The notes below the pieces were generated by a model. The model was not told the DNA's origin and made no database searches. It was given only the letters and a program-made list of their open reading frames with translations. Both the position numbers and the translations under genes were made by a program. Positions 25,219 through 33,872 of a stretch of 45,877 bases of DNA are shown in pieces. This DNA comes from Planctomycetota bacterium (GTDB lineage Bacteria; Planctomycetota; UBA1135; UBA2386): NCBI GenBank assembly GCA_028281765.1, contig JANQJF010000046.1:1-45877 (forward strand), in the 5' to 3' direction. The stretch's first letter is position 1, and each line of letters begins with the position of its first letter.

Positions 25219-27228
25219 ATGAACCGCAGTTTCCAGTGCGAGCGCTGCCATGCACGATTCCCGCTGGCTGGAGTCGTGAAGTACGGAGGTCGATGGGTCT
25301 GTCACGGGTGCCGGGGCTCGCGCCGCTGGATCTCGCGCGACTCCCGTCTGCTGTGGTCAGTCGGCGCCGGGATAGTGGCGGTTGTCGCAATCCTCGCCGG
25401 CGGTTCATGGTCGAGCTCGAGTCCGTCGGTGTCTGCGGCCTCGACGACGTCCACGGCACCGGTTCGCGACCTGGGTTCGATCAAGCTGGACCTGGTGGCG
25501 GACTCCTCGTCGACGATCTGGTTCACGCAGCGCGAGGTCACCCTGGCCGGGTCGGTCACGGGAACCGAAACGATCAGCCTCGTTCATGGCGGAGACGTTT
25601 CGCAGTATCCGGTTGCCGAAGACGGTCGGTTCTCGATCCCGCTCTCACTCGAGCCCGGCGGCCCCCAGGTGGTGGCGTTGCACGCCCACGACAGCATCGG
25701 CTCGGAGTTGCAGCGCGCGATCATGGTCGATGCGGAGGCACCCGAGATCGAAATCCTCCAGCCCACAACCGATCGCCGAGTCACGGACTCGGCCACTTTC
25801 GATCTCGTGGTCTCGGTGATCGACGAACACCTGTTGTCCGTGCACGCGAACGAACGGCAGCTCCGCAGGCGAAACGACGGGACGTGGGTCGCTGCGTTCC
25901 TACCGTTGGAAGACGGGGCCAACGTGTTCGCGATCGTCGCACGCGACCACGCCGGCAACGCCACGACGTCCGAGCTCTCGGTGCATCGTGATTTGGGGCC
26001 GCCTAGCCTGGTCTCGCGAGTGCTGCCTGCGGAATCGCGCGTGCCCTATCGCCCGAACATCACCGTCGAGTTCGAGTTTGACGAAGTCGTGGAGTCGGCC
26101 AGCTTCGGCGGGTACCCGCTCTTAGTCGAAGGCCGGCGCGCAAGCGGGGAGATACCCTGGCCCGGAGTAGTCGGCGCGTGGACTCCGAAGTTGATGTTCA
26201 CGGACACAGCAGACCGAAGCTCCGAGGAGGAGGTCCGGCTCGATTTGGTCCGAGAAGCGGCGACGATTCACTTGGATCGACACGTCGACGGAGTGGTGTT
26301 CCACTCGGGCGCCACGGTGCTGCTCCACGGCCGCGTGCACAACATGTGGTCGCCGTGGCTGGAGAGTGTGTCGTCGTCCGGTGTGTCCAAGCACGAGATT
26401 GCTGCCGATGGCGGTTTCGCGATCGAAGCGGACACTGGCGCCCACGATTCGATCGAACTGCGGGCAGAGGGAGCTCCGGACAGGGTCCTGGTAAAGCTCG
26501 TCCGCGATGACAAACCACCCGAGATCGAGATCGTCCGTCCCACCGCGGATACGCGAGCGGTGACCGCGTCGTCCATCGGACTCCTCGTCTCTGTCCGTGA
26601 CCGCGCAGTGGCCCGTGTACACTGCGGTGATCAGGACATGGAGCCGACCGGGTCCGACGGCTTGTGGCGCCTGTCGATCGCGTTGAACAAGACGGGCCCG
26701 ACCGACATCGTGATCGGTGCGGAGGACCGGGCTGGCAACCGTTCACAGGAGTCGTTAACCGTGCGGCGCGATCAGGACAGCCCCGTCCTACAGCGCGTGA
26801 GCTTGGTTGGAGACGACCAGTTGCGCGCAGGTTCCCGAGTTCGCGTCCGTCTCGCATTCGACGAGCCGCTCGCTTCTGGTGAACTCGGCGCGGGCATAGC
26901 CGAGGTGCGCGGCGATGCGATCGAGCGGACGGTCCGGCTGCCGAACCAACTGGATGGTTGGTGCGTCACCTACACCGTGCGCGACCTCGCGGGAAACATC
27001 CGTCGAGGTGAAGTTCCACGCAGCGAGTTCGACGCGCCGATCCGGCTCACGCTGAAACCTGGCACTCGTGGTTTCGCGGAGCTCAGCGATGCAAGGCAGG
27101 GGCGCAACTCGGTGGCGGTCCCATCGCAGGTCGTGATGCGGATCGAGAGCACGCCGGGATTCGTCAAGGTCCGCGCTTTGGGCGGATCGACGTGCTGGAT
27201 CCCGAGAAGCGCGATCGAAGACTCGTGA
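25219..27228 (+). CDS. Zinc-ribbon, single-pass membrane protein with tandem Ig-like domains (copy 2)
   Basis: Protein of 669 aa. Zinc ribbon Cys7/Cys10-x17-Cys28/Cys31, membrane helix about 44-62, then Ig-like domains with ARDHAGN, EDRAGN and VRDLAGN motifs, and the C-terminal segment ending FVKVRALGGSTCWI. Domain order matches the 19655-21634 protein along the whole length, so they are paralogues. ATG 25219 is preferred because GAGGCGAG lies just upstream; ATG 25207, four codons earlier, has no ribosome site. Inferred to be a cytoplasmic-adaptor/extracellular-binding protein, co-transcribed with the repeat lipoprotein. Confidence 0.88.
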   Translation: MNRSFQCERCHARFPLAGVVKYGGRWVCHGCRGSRRWISRDSRLLWSVGAGIVAVVAILAGGSWSSSSPSVSAASTTSTAPVRDLGSIKLDLVADSSSTIWFTQREVTLAGSVTGTETISLVHGGDVSQYPVAEDGRFSIPLSLEPGGPQVVALHAHDSIGSELQRAIMVDAEAPEIEILQPTTDRRVTDSATFDLVVSVIDEHLLSVHANERQLRRRNDGTWVAAFLPLEDGANVFAIVARDHAGNATTSELSVHRDLGPPSLVSRVLPAESRVPYRPNITVEFEFDEVVESASFGGYPLLVEGRRASGEIPWPGVVGAWTPKLMFTDTADRSSEEEVRLDLVREAATIHLDRHVDGVVFHSGATVLLHGRVHNMWSPWLESVSSSGVSKHEIAADGGFAIEADTGAHDSIELRAEGAPDRVLVKLVRDDKPPEIEIVRPTADTRAVTASSIGLLVSVRDRAVARVHCGDQDMEPTGSDGLWRLSIALNKTGPTDIVIGAEDRAGNRSQESLTVRRDQDSPVLQRVSLVGDDQLRAGSRVRVRLAFDEPLASGELGAGIAEVRGDAIERTVRLPNQLDGWCVTYTVRDLAGNIRRGEVPRSEFDAPIRLTLKPGTRGFAELSDARQGRNSVAVPSQVVMRIESTPGFVKVRALGGSTCWIPRSAIEDS

Positions 27229-27248
27229 GGGAGTATGGAATGGCCGGC

Positions 27249-27274
27249 GTAACGATCTCGTCGAGTGCAGCGTA
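27249..27274 (+). promoter_or_regulatory. ECF-type promoter motif upstream of the small lipoprotein and TerY-type triad
   Basis: GTAAC (27249-27253), 17 bases, CGTA (27271-27274). Expected start near 27281. No second copy is seen closer to the vWA gene at 27698, so the triad may depend on this promoter. Confidence 0.78.
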
Positions 27275-27314
27275 GATCCGCTGGCAGGCTGTCGATCACT
27301 GCGACCAAGGAACC

Positions 27315-27625
27315 CTGACGACTCTGCGACCGCTCTCAGTTCTCCTGTCTCTCTTCCCGATCCTGCTCGGCTGTGGTTCCGACACCGAGGCGACCGCAAA
27401 GGACTTCAGCTTCCACGAGCCCAACCTTTCGCTTGAAGCCAGCGACGGTCGCAAGTTCGATCTGACCGTTCCCGCTTCGCACGGGTCGCTGACTCCGGAG
27501 TTCGAGCGGATCCGATCGGGTCCGTCGGGGGGATCATCAAGTTGGGCGCGTTGGGTCGCTTCCGGTTCCACGGGATCATTTGTCACGGGACCTTCACGGC
27601 CTACCAAATAGACATTATCGATTGA
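27315..27625 (+). pseudogene. Small lipoprotein gene interrupted by a frameshift in a G6 run
   Basis: From CTG 27315 the frame encodes a lipoprotein signal (RPLSVLLSLFPILLGC) and a polar domain, then leaves good coding sequence after a run of six G (27537-27542). Adding one G joins it to a second frame that reads GGIIKLGALGRFRFHGIICH and on to a stop at 27625, giving one 103-residue protein. AAGGA precedes the CTG; no ATG, GTG or TTG is available after the upstream in-frame stop at 27273-27275. It is a single-base deletion, a sequencing error, or a slippage site. As read, the first frame ends at 27610. Function is unknown; position under the promoter makes it part of the regulon. Confidence 0.65.
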
Positions 27626-27697
27626 CGCAGGTCGAGCCGACATTCGTTACGCTGTGCAATGGGAGCGAGTCACGGCAAGTCCATTCAGGAACCATCG

Positions 27698-28360
27698 ATG
27701 TCCGATCTCAACCTCAATGACGCGATCGAGTTCGCGGACAACCCCGAACCCAGGTGTCCCTGCGTCTTGGTCGTCGACACGTCCTCGTCGATGCGCGGCG
27801 AACGCATTGAAGCGCTGCACCAGGGACTGGAGACGTTCAAGACCGCATTGCTGAACGACAAACTCGCGGCGCTGCGAGTCGACGTCGCGGTCGTGACGTT
27901 CGCGACCAAGGTGCGGCTCGCGCAACCGTTCCGCACGGCGGATCAGTTCGAGGTTCCCGAACTCGTCGCCGGTGGCAAGACTCACATCGGCGCAGCGATC
28001 ACGACCGCGCTCGATCTGATCGAAGAGCGCAAGCGCAGCTATTTGCGCAACGAGATCGACTACTACCGGGCCTGGATCTTCTTGCTCACCGACGGCGCGC
28101 CACATGGTGAGACGGACGAAGTCGTCGAGGCCGCTCGCGAACGGATCCGACTCGAGGAGAACAGCAATTCGGTGTGCTTCTTCACGATCGGTTTCGGCGA
28201 TGCCGATGTGCGCCGTCTCGCAAACCTCTCCGTACGCGAGCCGATCATGTTGCGCGGCTTGAACTTCGAAGAGATCTTCCTGTGGGTCTCGAAGAGCGTG
28301 CAGCTCGTAGCCTTGTCCGGCGAGGAACAGGATTCCCTGCCTCCTCCACCGGCCGTCTGA
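27698..28360 (+). CDS. TerY-like von Willebrand factor A protein
   Basis: Protein of 220 aa, essentially one vWA domain. The metal-ion site is intact: DTSSSM (Asp27, Ser29, Ser31), Thr95 in GGKTHIG and TDG at 131-133. AGGA lies eight bases before ATG 27698. It is followed by a PP2C gene (7 bp) and a receptor kinase (4-bp overlap), the gene order of the TerY-P triad described for tellurite/stress-associated systems. In that family the vWA protein is thought to be a scaffold regulated by phosphorylation; here that is inferred from the triad. Confidence 0.92.
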   Translation: MSDLNLNDAIEFADNPEPRCPCVLVVDTSSSMRGERIEALHQGLETFKTALLNDKLAALRVDVAVVTFATKVRLAQPFRTADQFEVPELVAGGKTHIGAAITTALDLIEERKRSYLRNEIDYYRAWIFLLTDGAPHGETDEVVEAARERIRLEENSNSVCFFTIGFGDADVRRLANLSVREPIMLRGLNFEEIFLWVSKSVQLVALSGEEQDSLPPPPAV

Positions 28361-28367
28361 ACTCGCG

Positions 28368-29159
28368 ATGCCTCCAGCACCGTGGGCGCCGACACAGTCG
28401 CCGAGCTGGCGGGTTCTCGCTGATTCGGTCTGCGGGGCCGCGCACGCACGCGAAGGACGCGCCGGGCAGGATGCTCACGGCTGGCGCGCGGTTCCTGACC
28501 AGCTGCTTGTCGCGGCGGTCGCGGACGGAGCCGGCTGCGCTGAGTCCGGCGGGCGGGGCGCCGAGCTGGCGTGTCGCACGGCGGTCGAGCGTACGTGTGC
28601 CCGCCTCGCGACCGGCGAGACACAGAGCTCCGAGTTGCTGCGAGCGGCTCTCGGTTCGGCCCGCGCCGCCATTGCGGACGCTGCAACCGAGTGCGGGCGA
28701 CCGATCGACGAGTTCGCGACGACACTGATCGTCGTGGTGGCGTCGCCCAGGGCGGTGAACGTCGCACAGATCGGGGACGGTTGCGTCGTCGCCGCGGATC
28801 GCTCGGGTGGGTTCCTCGGCGCGAGTCTGCCACAGCGTGGAGAGTATGCGAACGAGACCTGCTTTCTGACGTCACTGCATGCGATCGAAGAAGCCACCCT
28901 CGAGACTTGGGGTGGCGCACCACAGTGTCTCGCGATGATGTCCGATGGCCTGCAACGTCTCGCGTTGGCGCTGCCTGACAGCAGGCCCCACCGCCCATTC
29001 TTCGATCCGCTGTTCCAGTTCGCGACAAAGGCGGACGATCCCGGAGCCCAGGAACAGTTCGCGCAGTGGCTGCGTTCGCCGAAGGTCTCGGACCGTACCG
29101 ATGACGACGTCACTCTGTTGGTCGCGTCCCTGCGATGCGAAGGAGAACCACGGGTATGA
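28368..29159 (+). CDS. PP2C-type protein serine/threonine phosphatase
   Basis: Protein of 263 aa. The metal-binding PP2C motifs are present in order: QDAHG near 34-38, ADGAG at 52-56, IGDG near 134-137, SDG near 192-194 and TDDDVTLL near 246-253. It starts 7 bp after the vWA gene and its stop overlaps the kinase start in ATGA, so the three are translationally linked. It is expected to remove phosphates placed by the adjoining kinase on the vWA protein or on the kinase itself. Confidence 0.92.
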   Translation: MPPAPWAPTQSPSWRVLADSVCGAAHAREGRAGQDAHGWRAVPDQLLVAAVADGAGCAESGGRGAELACRTAVERTCARLATGETQSSELLRAALGSARAAIADAATECGRPIDEFATTLIVVVASPRAVNVAQIGDGCVVAADRSGGFLGASLPQRGEYANETCFLTSLHAIEEATLETWGGAPQCLAMMSDGLQRLALALPDSRPHRPFFDPLFQFATKADDPGAQEQFAQWLRSPKVSDRTDDDVTLLVASLRCEGEPRV

Positions 29160-32100
29160 CGTCGTCGCGATTTCGATGCCGCGCGAGCGGGGAGATCGTC
29201 GAGATCGATACCAGTCGCGAGCTCGGCTCAGGCGGAGAAGCGCGGATTTTCGCGATCGACGAGCGGCGAGCGGCCAAGATCTATCTGCGCTTCGAGGAAG
29301 CGCGCGACCAGAAGCTCGCCGTGATGTTGGCCAATCCGCCGATCGACCATACGCGTGCGACGGGGCACGTATCGATCGCGTGGCCCAGCGACGTTCTCGA
29401 CGATGTGGACAGCGGTCGGATCGCCGGCATGGTCATGCCGCGCGTGCGTCGCATGCGGATGATGATCGAGATGCTCAACCCGAAACGGCGCCGCGCTACG
29501 GTGCCGGGGTTCGACTATCGGTATCTGCATCGTGCGGCTCGGAACGTGGTCGCGGCCGTCGGCGGCTTGCATGCGCGAGGCTACGTCGTCGGCGATCTGA
29601 ACGAGAGCAACATCCTGTTGTCGGATACCGCGCTAGCGACCCTGGTCGACCTCGACTCGATTCAGGTTCGTGACGGTGATCGCTTGTTTCGGTGCGGTGT
29701 CGGCAAGCTCGAGTACACTGCGCCGGAGCTGCAGGGCAAGGCGTTCGCCGATGTGAACCGTTCGATCGATCAGGATCACTTCGCGCTCGGAATCCTCGTG
29801 TTCCAGCTACTGATGGAAGGGACTCATCCGTTCGCCGGCGTCTCAACCTCCGAGAGTACCGAACCACTGGAGCAACGGATCGCAGCCGGGCACTGGGCGT
29901 ACCAACGATCGTCCCAACCGCCGTACCGTCCGCGCGCCTTGGCGCCGCCGATCGATCTGCTGCACCCCCGCCTGCGCGATCTGTTCGCACAGTGCTTCGA
30001 CGACGGACACCGGGCGCCGGACCGGAGGCCCCGCGCGTCCCAGTGGGTCAAGGCCCTCAAGGTTGCCGAGCTCGAGCTCGCGGAGTGCGAGCAGAACTCA
30101 CAACACCGTTTCGGTCTTCACCTCGACGGTTGCCCATGGTGTGCGCGCCGCGAGCTGCTCGGCGGGCACGACCCGTTTCCGCCGACAACCGCAGCGGCGC
30201 CAGTCGCCGTGCATTCGCCACCGGTGCGCCGTGCCGCTCGTGCGCCGCGGAACCGCTCGAGGGCCGTGATTCGTTGGGCCTCGAGTGTGGCGGCAGCCTG
30301 CGCTCTGGCGTTCGTCATTCTGTACCTGCTCGACGGAGCGTGGCCTCGAACCGAGCTTGCCGAATCGACCGTCACCGCGGGTCGCTCCGCCGGGGCTGGC
30401 GAGGCTGGAGGCGCGCCAAACCAGGGCGAATCCGTGCCGGAGGAGCCCGCAGTGCAGGAGCCGAGAGCTCAGGAACCCACGGTGCAGGAGCCAGTCGACG
30501 TAGTGTCGACGGAGCCGGAACCGGCATCGGCCGACGCGGCACCTGCCACTGAGTCGCCGGTACCGGAAGCGGATTCTACGTCGTCCGCATCGGGAGAGGT
30601 GAAGGCTCCGCGCGATGCGGAGGCTCCCGCGGCGCCGCGCACACTCACGTTTGCGCCGCGCGACGAGGACGTTTCGGATCTCGTGCGACGCACCGCCGGC
30701 AAGCTCGGAACCATCTACCGATTCTCGGGCTACGTGTTTGCGGGTCTGCACCGGAGCTCCGTGGTGGTGCGACCCGACGAAGTATGGGTGGGTGTAGACG
30801 CGGGACTTCTGAGACTGGATCGAGCATCGAATGCATGGACGCTTCACCGTCACGGAGCGCGTGCGATGCAGCGTGACCTGGTCGACCTGGGCGATCGCAT
30901 CGTGCAGAACCTCGCCCCTACCGGACACAAGGGCGCGTCGCTCGCATGTTCGTTCGATCGGGAATCGGGCGAGTGGCGAGTGCTCTACCCATACCACGTG
31001 ACAGGATTCGACGGCATGCGTCTTTGGGGTCACGACCGGTCTGGGATCGTCGAGGTCGCGCCGCGGACCGGTCGGCGGGTGGTGCACGGCCCGGACGAGG
31101 AATTCGCTTTCGCAGGGTGTCCACACTGCGTGAGTTTCGGCTGCGATCGAACCTGGTTCTTGATCAGACAAGATGGCATTTCGAGGGTCGCGTTGTTCGA
31201 CCGGCAAACCGATACGCTGCGCCCGCTCACGCTACGGGATGGCCTCCGCCCGGCGGGCTTCGCTTGGCTCGACGCCGACGAGCGCGAGGTGTGGGCAGTG
31301 GGAAGAAGGCGCGAGCCATCGATTTACGAACTCGAGTCGAACCAGTGGCGATCACGCACGCCCAAAGCCGGCGAACCGAGGATCGACGCGTCGCGAATCG
31401 TGCTCGACGGGGCGCATGCCTGGTTCGGCGGGAAAGGCCTTTGGCGATTGGATCGCCAGCCGGACACGCTTCGACGAGTCGACCTGGGCATCCGAGTGCC
31501 GTCATGCGCAGGCCTCTCGGTCGGCTCGAGCCACGTGTGGCTCTTGAGCGGTGACGCGAAGAACAACGCTCTGATCGCGGTGCCCAAGAGCCCGTCCGAG
31601 TCGGCTGGCCCTCCCTTGGCCGACGGGGTGCACGCCGGCAAGCCCAGCACGAAATCGCCTGCGCCGACCAATCGATCGGTCGCGAACTTGTGGAGGCGGC
31701 TGCTCGAACGGCACGGCGACTCGCAGACCGAGGCAGCGATCGATGCGTTCGGACGGTTTTGGTCCAAGTATCCTGCGACGACGGTCGGAGGTGCCGCGCT
31801 CGATCGAGCTCTAGCTGGTTCCATGCGGCCAATTGTCGAAGGAGCGGGTCACTACCAGTTCCCGATCGGCGAGACCGAGAGTCTGCAAGTCGAGCTCCCA
31901 CCCGTCTGGTGGGAAGATGAGACCCGTCGCCAACAGCGGGTCCGGACTCAATTGCCGCGAAAGAGTGGGCGTTACTTCTTCGCGAACGCGATCGGAAGCG
32001 GCGGTCGTGGACAGCTCACCATCAGCGTTCTGGATTCCGACAAGACCACTCTGGCATCGGCTGTGCGGCGGATCTCGACGAACTTTGGCACGCAGCCAGC

Positions 32101-33208
32101 GCGAGCGAGCGTGCGACTCGCTGGAATCCGGTGCAAGACATGGATCTGGTCCTTCGACGCGCAGGCCGCCTATCAGGGCAAGATCACGATCGCGCTCGTG
32201 GCAGTCGGCGACGAAGCGGTCGAGATCGTCCACGCGAGTCGGGGCAACCTCGAGAGGTTCGCGGACGTCTGGGCGAACCTCAAACTCGTGCGGCGCAACA
32301 CACCGCAGCGATTGCGGCAGCACGCGCATGGTCGCTTCTTCGAGGCTCGTATACCCGCGCGGTTCTCGAGGCGTCACGGGCTGGACCACCCGCTCGAAGC
32401 GATATGGGAAACCCACACCGAAGCAGAGCAAGGCGCGATCTTGCGATTCCGCACAGTTGCACTCGACAAGCGTAGGCCGCACGAAATCGTGCGACGCACC
32501 CTGGCGAGTCAAGTGGCCAACGGCGACTGGCGCCAGTGGAAGCACTCGCTTCACGGCAAGCGACAGCGATTGCGCTGGGCGCTGTTCTCGACCGAAACCA
32601 ACGGTTCCCCACAGCGATTCCAAATCGCGGCGTTCGCCGTCGTGGATGAAGAGCTACTGCTCCATTGGTCCTTGGAAACGGCGAACCCCAAGCATCGCCG
32701 AACGATCCTCGACGTAATCGAGTCGTTCCGAGGAACACATCGGCTGTTTCGGGCCCGCCGTGGTCAGAAACTCGAGGGCATGAGCGCGCCGTGTATCGGA
32801 TACAACCCGTTCGAAATCCGCGCTCTCGTTTCCACCGCGGACAAGAACGGAGTGATCGTCGCGCAGGGTGGCCAGTCGAACGGGTGGTCCGTGTTTCTGG
32901 AGAAGGGCGTCCCGAACTTCACCGTCCGGCGCGATGGCAAGCTCTATCGAGTTCGCGCGCGAAACCCGGTGACGTCTCGCGCGTTTAGGGTGGTTGCTCG
33001 GCACCTTGGCGACATGGGGAAGAGCACTCTCGAGTTGACGGTCGATGGCGTGACCACTCGCAGTCCCGGCGGAGGAATCGGCCGGCGGGCAGAGCCGCTG
33101 CTCGAGGTGGGGCAGGACTCGCAGCCGCCGACTGGCCCCTACGCTTCGCCGTTCCGACTCACTGGACAAGTGGAGGCGACGATCGACTTCAGGTCCGTCG
33201 CAAGGTGA
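29156..33208 (+). CDS. TerY-P-type receptor kinase with zinc motif, membrane helix, propeller and LamG-like ectodomain
   Basis: Protein of 1350 aa. The kinase (about 15-305) has GSGGEA (24-29), Lys41, a variant catalytic loop GDLNESN (146-152, in place of HRDLKPxN) and DLD (165-167) in place of DFG, all usual in TerY-P kinases. A His/Cys cluster ending CPWC (326-329) is the zinc knuckle of that family. A membrane helix spans about 373-392. Outside are a Pro/Glu-rich linker with VQEP repeats (about 410-500), a regulator-type propeller (about 520-830), a beta-rich middle and a C-terminal LamG-like domain (about 1210-1350, IVAQGGQSNGWSVFL). ATG 29156 overlaps the phosphatase stop and has AAGGAG upstream. 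Fusion of such a kinase to a long ectodomain makes it a candidate transmembrane sensor. Confidence 0.9.
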   Translation: MTSSRFRCRASGEIVEIDTSRELGSGGEARIFAIDERRAAKIYLRFEEARDQKLAVMLANPPIDHTRATGHVSIAWPSDVLDDVDSGRIAGMVMPRVRRMRMMIEMLNPKRRRATVPGFDYRYLHRAARNVVAAVGGLHARGYVVGDLNESNILLSDTALATLVDLDSIQVRDGDRLFRCGVGKLEYTAPELQGKAFADVNRSIDQDHFALGILVFQLLMEGTHPFAGVSTSESTEPLEQRIAAGHWAYQRSSQPPYRPRALAPPIDLLHPRLRDLFAQCFDDGHRAPDRRPRASQWVKALKVAELELAECEQNSQHRFGLHLDGCPWCARRELLGGHDPFPPTTAAAPVAVHSPPVRRAARAPRNRSRAVIRWASSVAAACALAFVILYLLDGAWPRTELAESTVTAGRSAGAGEAGGAPNQGESVPEEPAVQEPRAQEPTVQEPVDVVSTEPEPASADAAPATESPVPEADSTSSASGEVKAPRDAEAPAAPRTLTFAPRDEDVSDLVRRTAGKLGTIYRFSGYVFAGLHRSSVVVRPDEVWVGVDAGLLRLDRASNAWTLHRHGARAMQRDLVDLGDRIVQNLAPTGHKGASLACSFDRESGEWRVLYPYHVTGFDGMRLWGHDRSGIVEVAPRTGRRVVHGPDEEFAFAGCPHCVSFGCDRTWFLIRQDGISRVALFDRQTDTLRPLTLRDGLRPAGFAWLDADEREVWAVGRRREPSIYELESNQWRSRTPKAGEPRIDASRIVLDGAHAWFGGKGLWRLDRQPDTLRRVDLGIRVPSCAGLSVGSSHVWLLSGDAKNNALIAVPKSPSESAGPPLADGVHAGKPSTKSPAPTNRSVANLWRRLLERHGDSQTEAAIDAFGRFWSKYPATTVGGAALDRALAGSMRPIVEGAGHYQFPIGETESLQVELPPVWWEDETRRQQRVRTQLPRKSGRYFFANAIGSGGRGQLTISVLDSDKTTLASAVRRISTNFGTQPARASVRLAGIRCKTWIWSFDAQAAYQGKITIALVAVGDEAVEIVHASRGNLERFADVWANLKLVRRNTPQRLRQHAHGRFFEARIPARFSRRHGLDHPLEAIWETHTEAEQGAILRFRTVALDKRRPHEIVRRTLASQVANGDWRQWKHSLHGKRQRLRWALFSTETNGSPQRFQIAAFAVVDEELLLHWSLETANPKHRRTILDVIESFRGTHRLFRARRGQKLEGMSAPCIGYNPFEIRALVSTADKNGVIVAQGGQSNGWSVFLEKGVPNFTVRRDGKLYRVRARNPVTSRAFRVVARHLGDMGKSTLELTVDGVTTRSPGGGIGRRAEPLLEVGQDSQPPTGPYASPFRLTGQVEATIDFRSVAR

Positions 33209-33355
33209 CAAGAGCCTCGCGGTCGCCGAGAAGCGCTCGGCCCGGCTGCAGCTGCCTCGGACGCGCAGTGTCAGCGCCGGCACCACGGTCGCCATGCCGG
33301 CCCGGTGACGCGCGATCACCGGTTCGGGGCGGCGGCGGAACGGCTCCAACGAGAC

Positions 33356-33604
33356 TCAGCGTGTGATCGCAGCCAGGATCGGCGCGACGGCCCGGGTAGC
33401 GAGGCGCTTCAGCTCGTCGGGCGTTTGTTTCTAGATCGGGTGATCGCCCCAGACCACTGCCGGTTCGAAATCGAGCGATCGGGCCTGCGCCTCGGCCACA
33501 TCTCGAAACTCGGTGGTCGCGACGAGGCAACCCGGAACGCCTCGATCGTCGAGCTCCTTGATGTCGTGCAGACCACACGACGTGCACGACTTCGGCAGTC
33601 GCAC
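33356..33604 (-). pseudogene. UGSC-type protein fragment with an in-frame stop
   Basis: The minus strand from 33604 reads KSCTSCGLHDIKELDDRGVP and then LVATTEFRDVAEAQARSL, matching the region after the U/C-G-S-C site of UGSC-family (seleno)proteins. A TAG at 33433-33431 interrupts GDHPI / KQTPDELKRLATRAVAPIL; the frame continues to TGA at 33356. One base change from CAG would explain the stop. The N-terminal half of the family is missing. Recognition is from memory of the family. Confidence 0.65.
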
Positions 33605-33872
33605 CTGGTTGGTCTCCGGTGGCGATTGGTCGACGCTTCTGTCGCTCCCGATCCTGTTCGTGCCGACCGCGTTGGGCGACATCGATCGCGACGGCTACGA
33701 CGACTTCGCACTGCGGATCGACAACAGCGTGCGATGCTCTCGGCGCGACCCTGGTCTCACCGAAGTCTGGTCCAGTGCGACGCTGCAGCCGGTCGCGTCG
33801 CTGCAGACTCTGGGCTCGAACTCCAATGGTCGCTGTGGAGCCCGGGCGCGAATCCGTTGGGCGTTACGATGA
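33605..33872 (+). pseudogene. FG-GAP repeat protein fragment
   Basis: The plus strand reads LGDIDRDGYDDFALRID, the hallmark of an FG-GAP/integrin-alpha-like repeat, followed by TEVWSSATLQPVASLQTLG. There is no start, signal peptide or further repeats. It abuts the UGSC fragment on the other strand, so 33209-33872 appears to be a patchwork of remnants. The next 146 bases (33873-34018) hold nothing I can name. Confidence 0.55.

Noticed and set aside
27640..27665. Possible separate promoter for the vWA gene (CGTTAC at 27649-27654)
   Set aside because: No GTAAC lies 17 bases before a CGTA on the plus strand here; the minus-strand GTAAC has no CGTA at the right distance.
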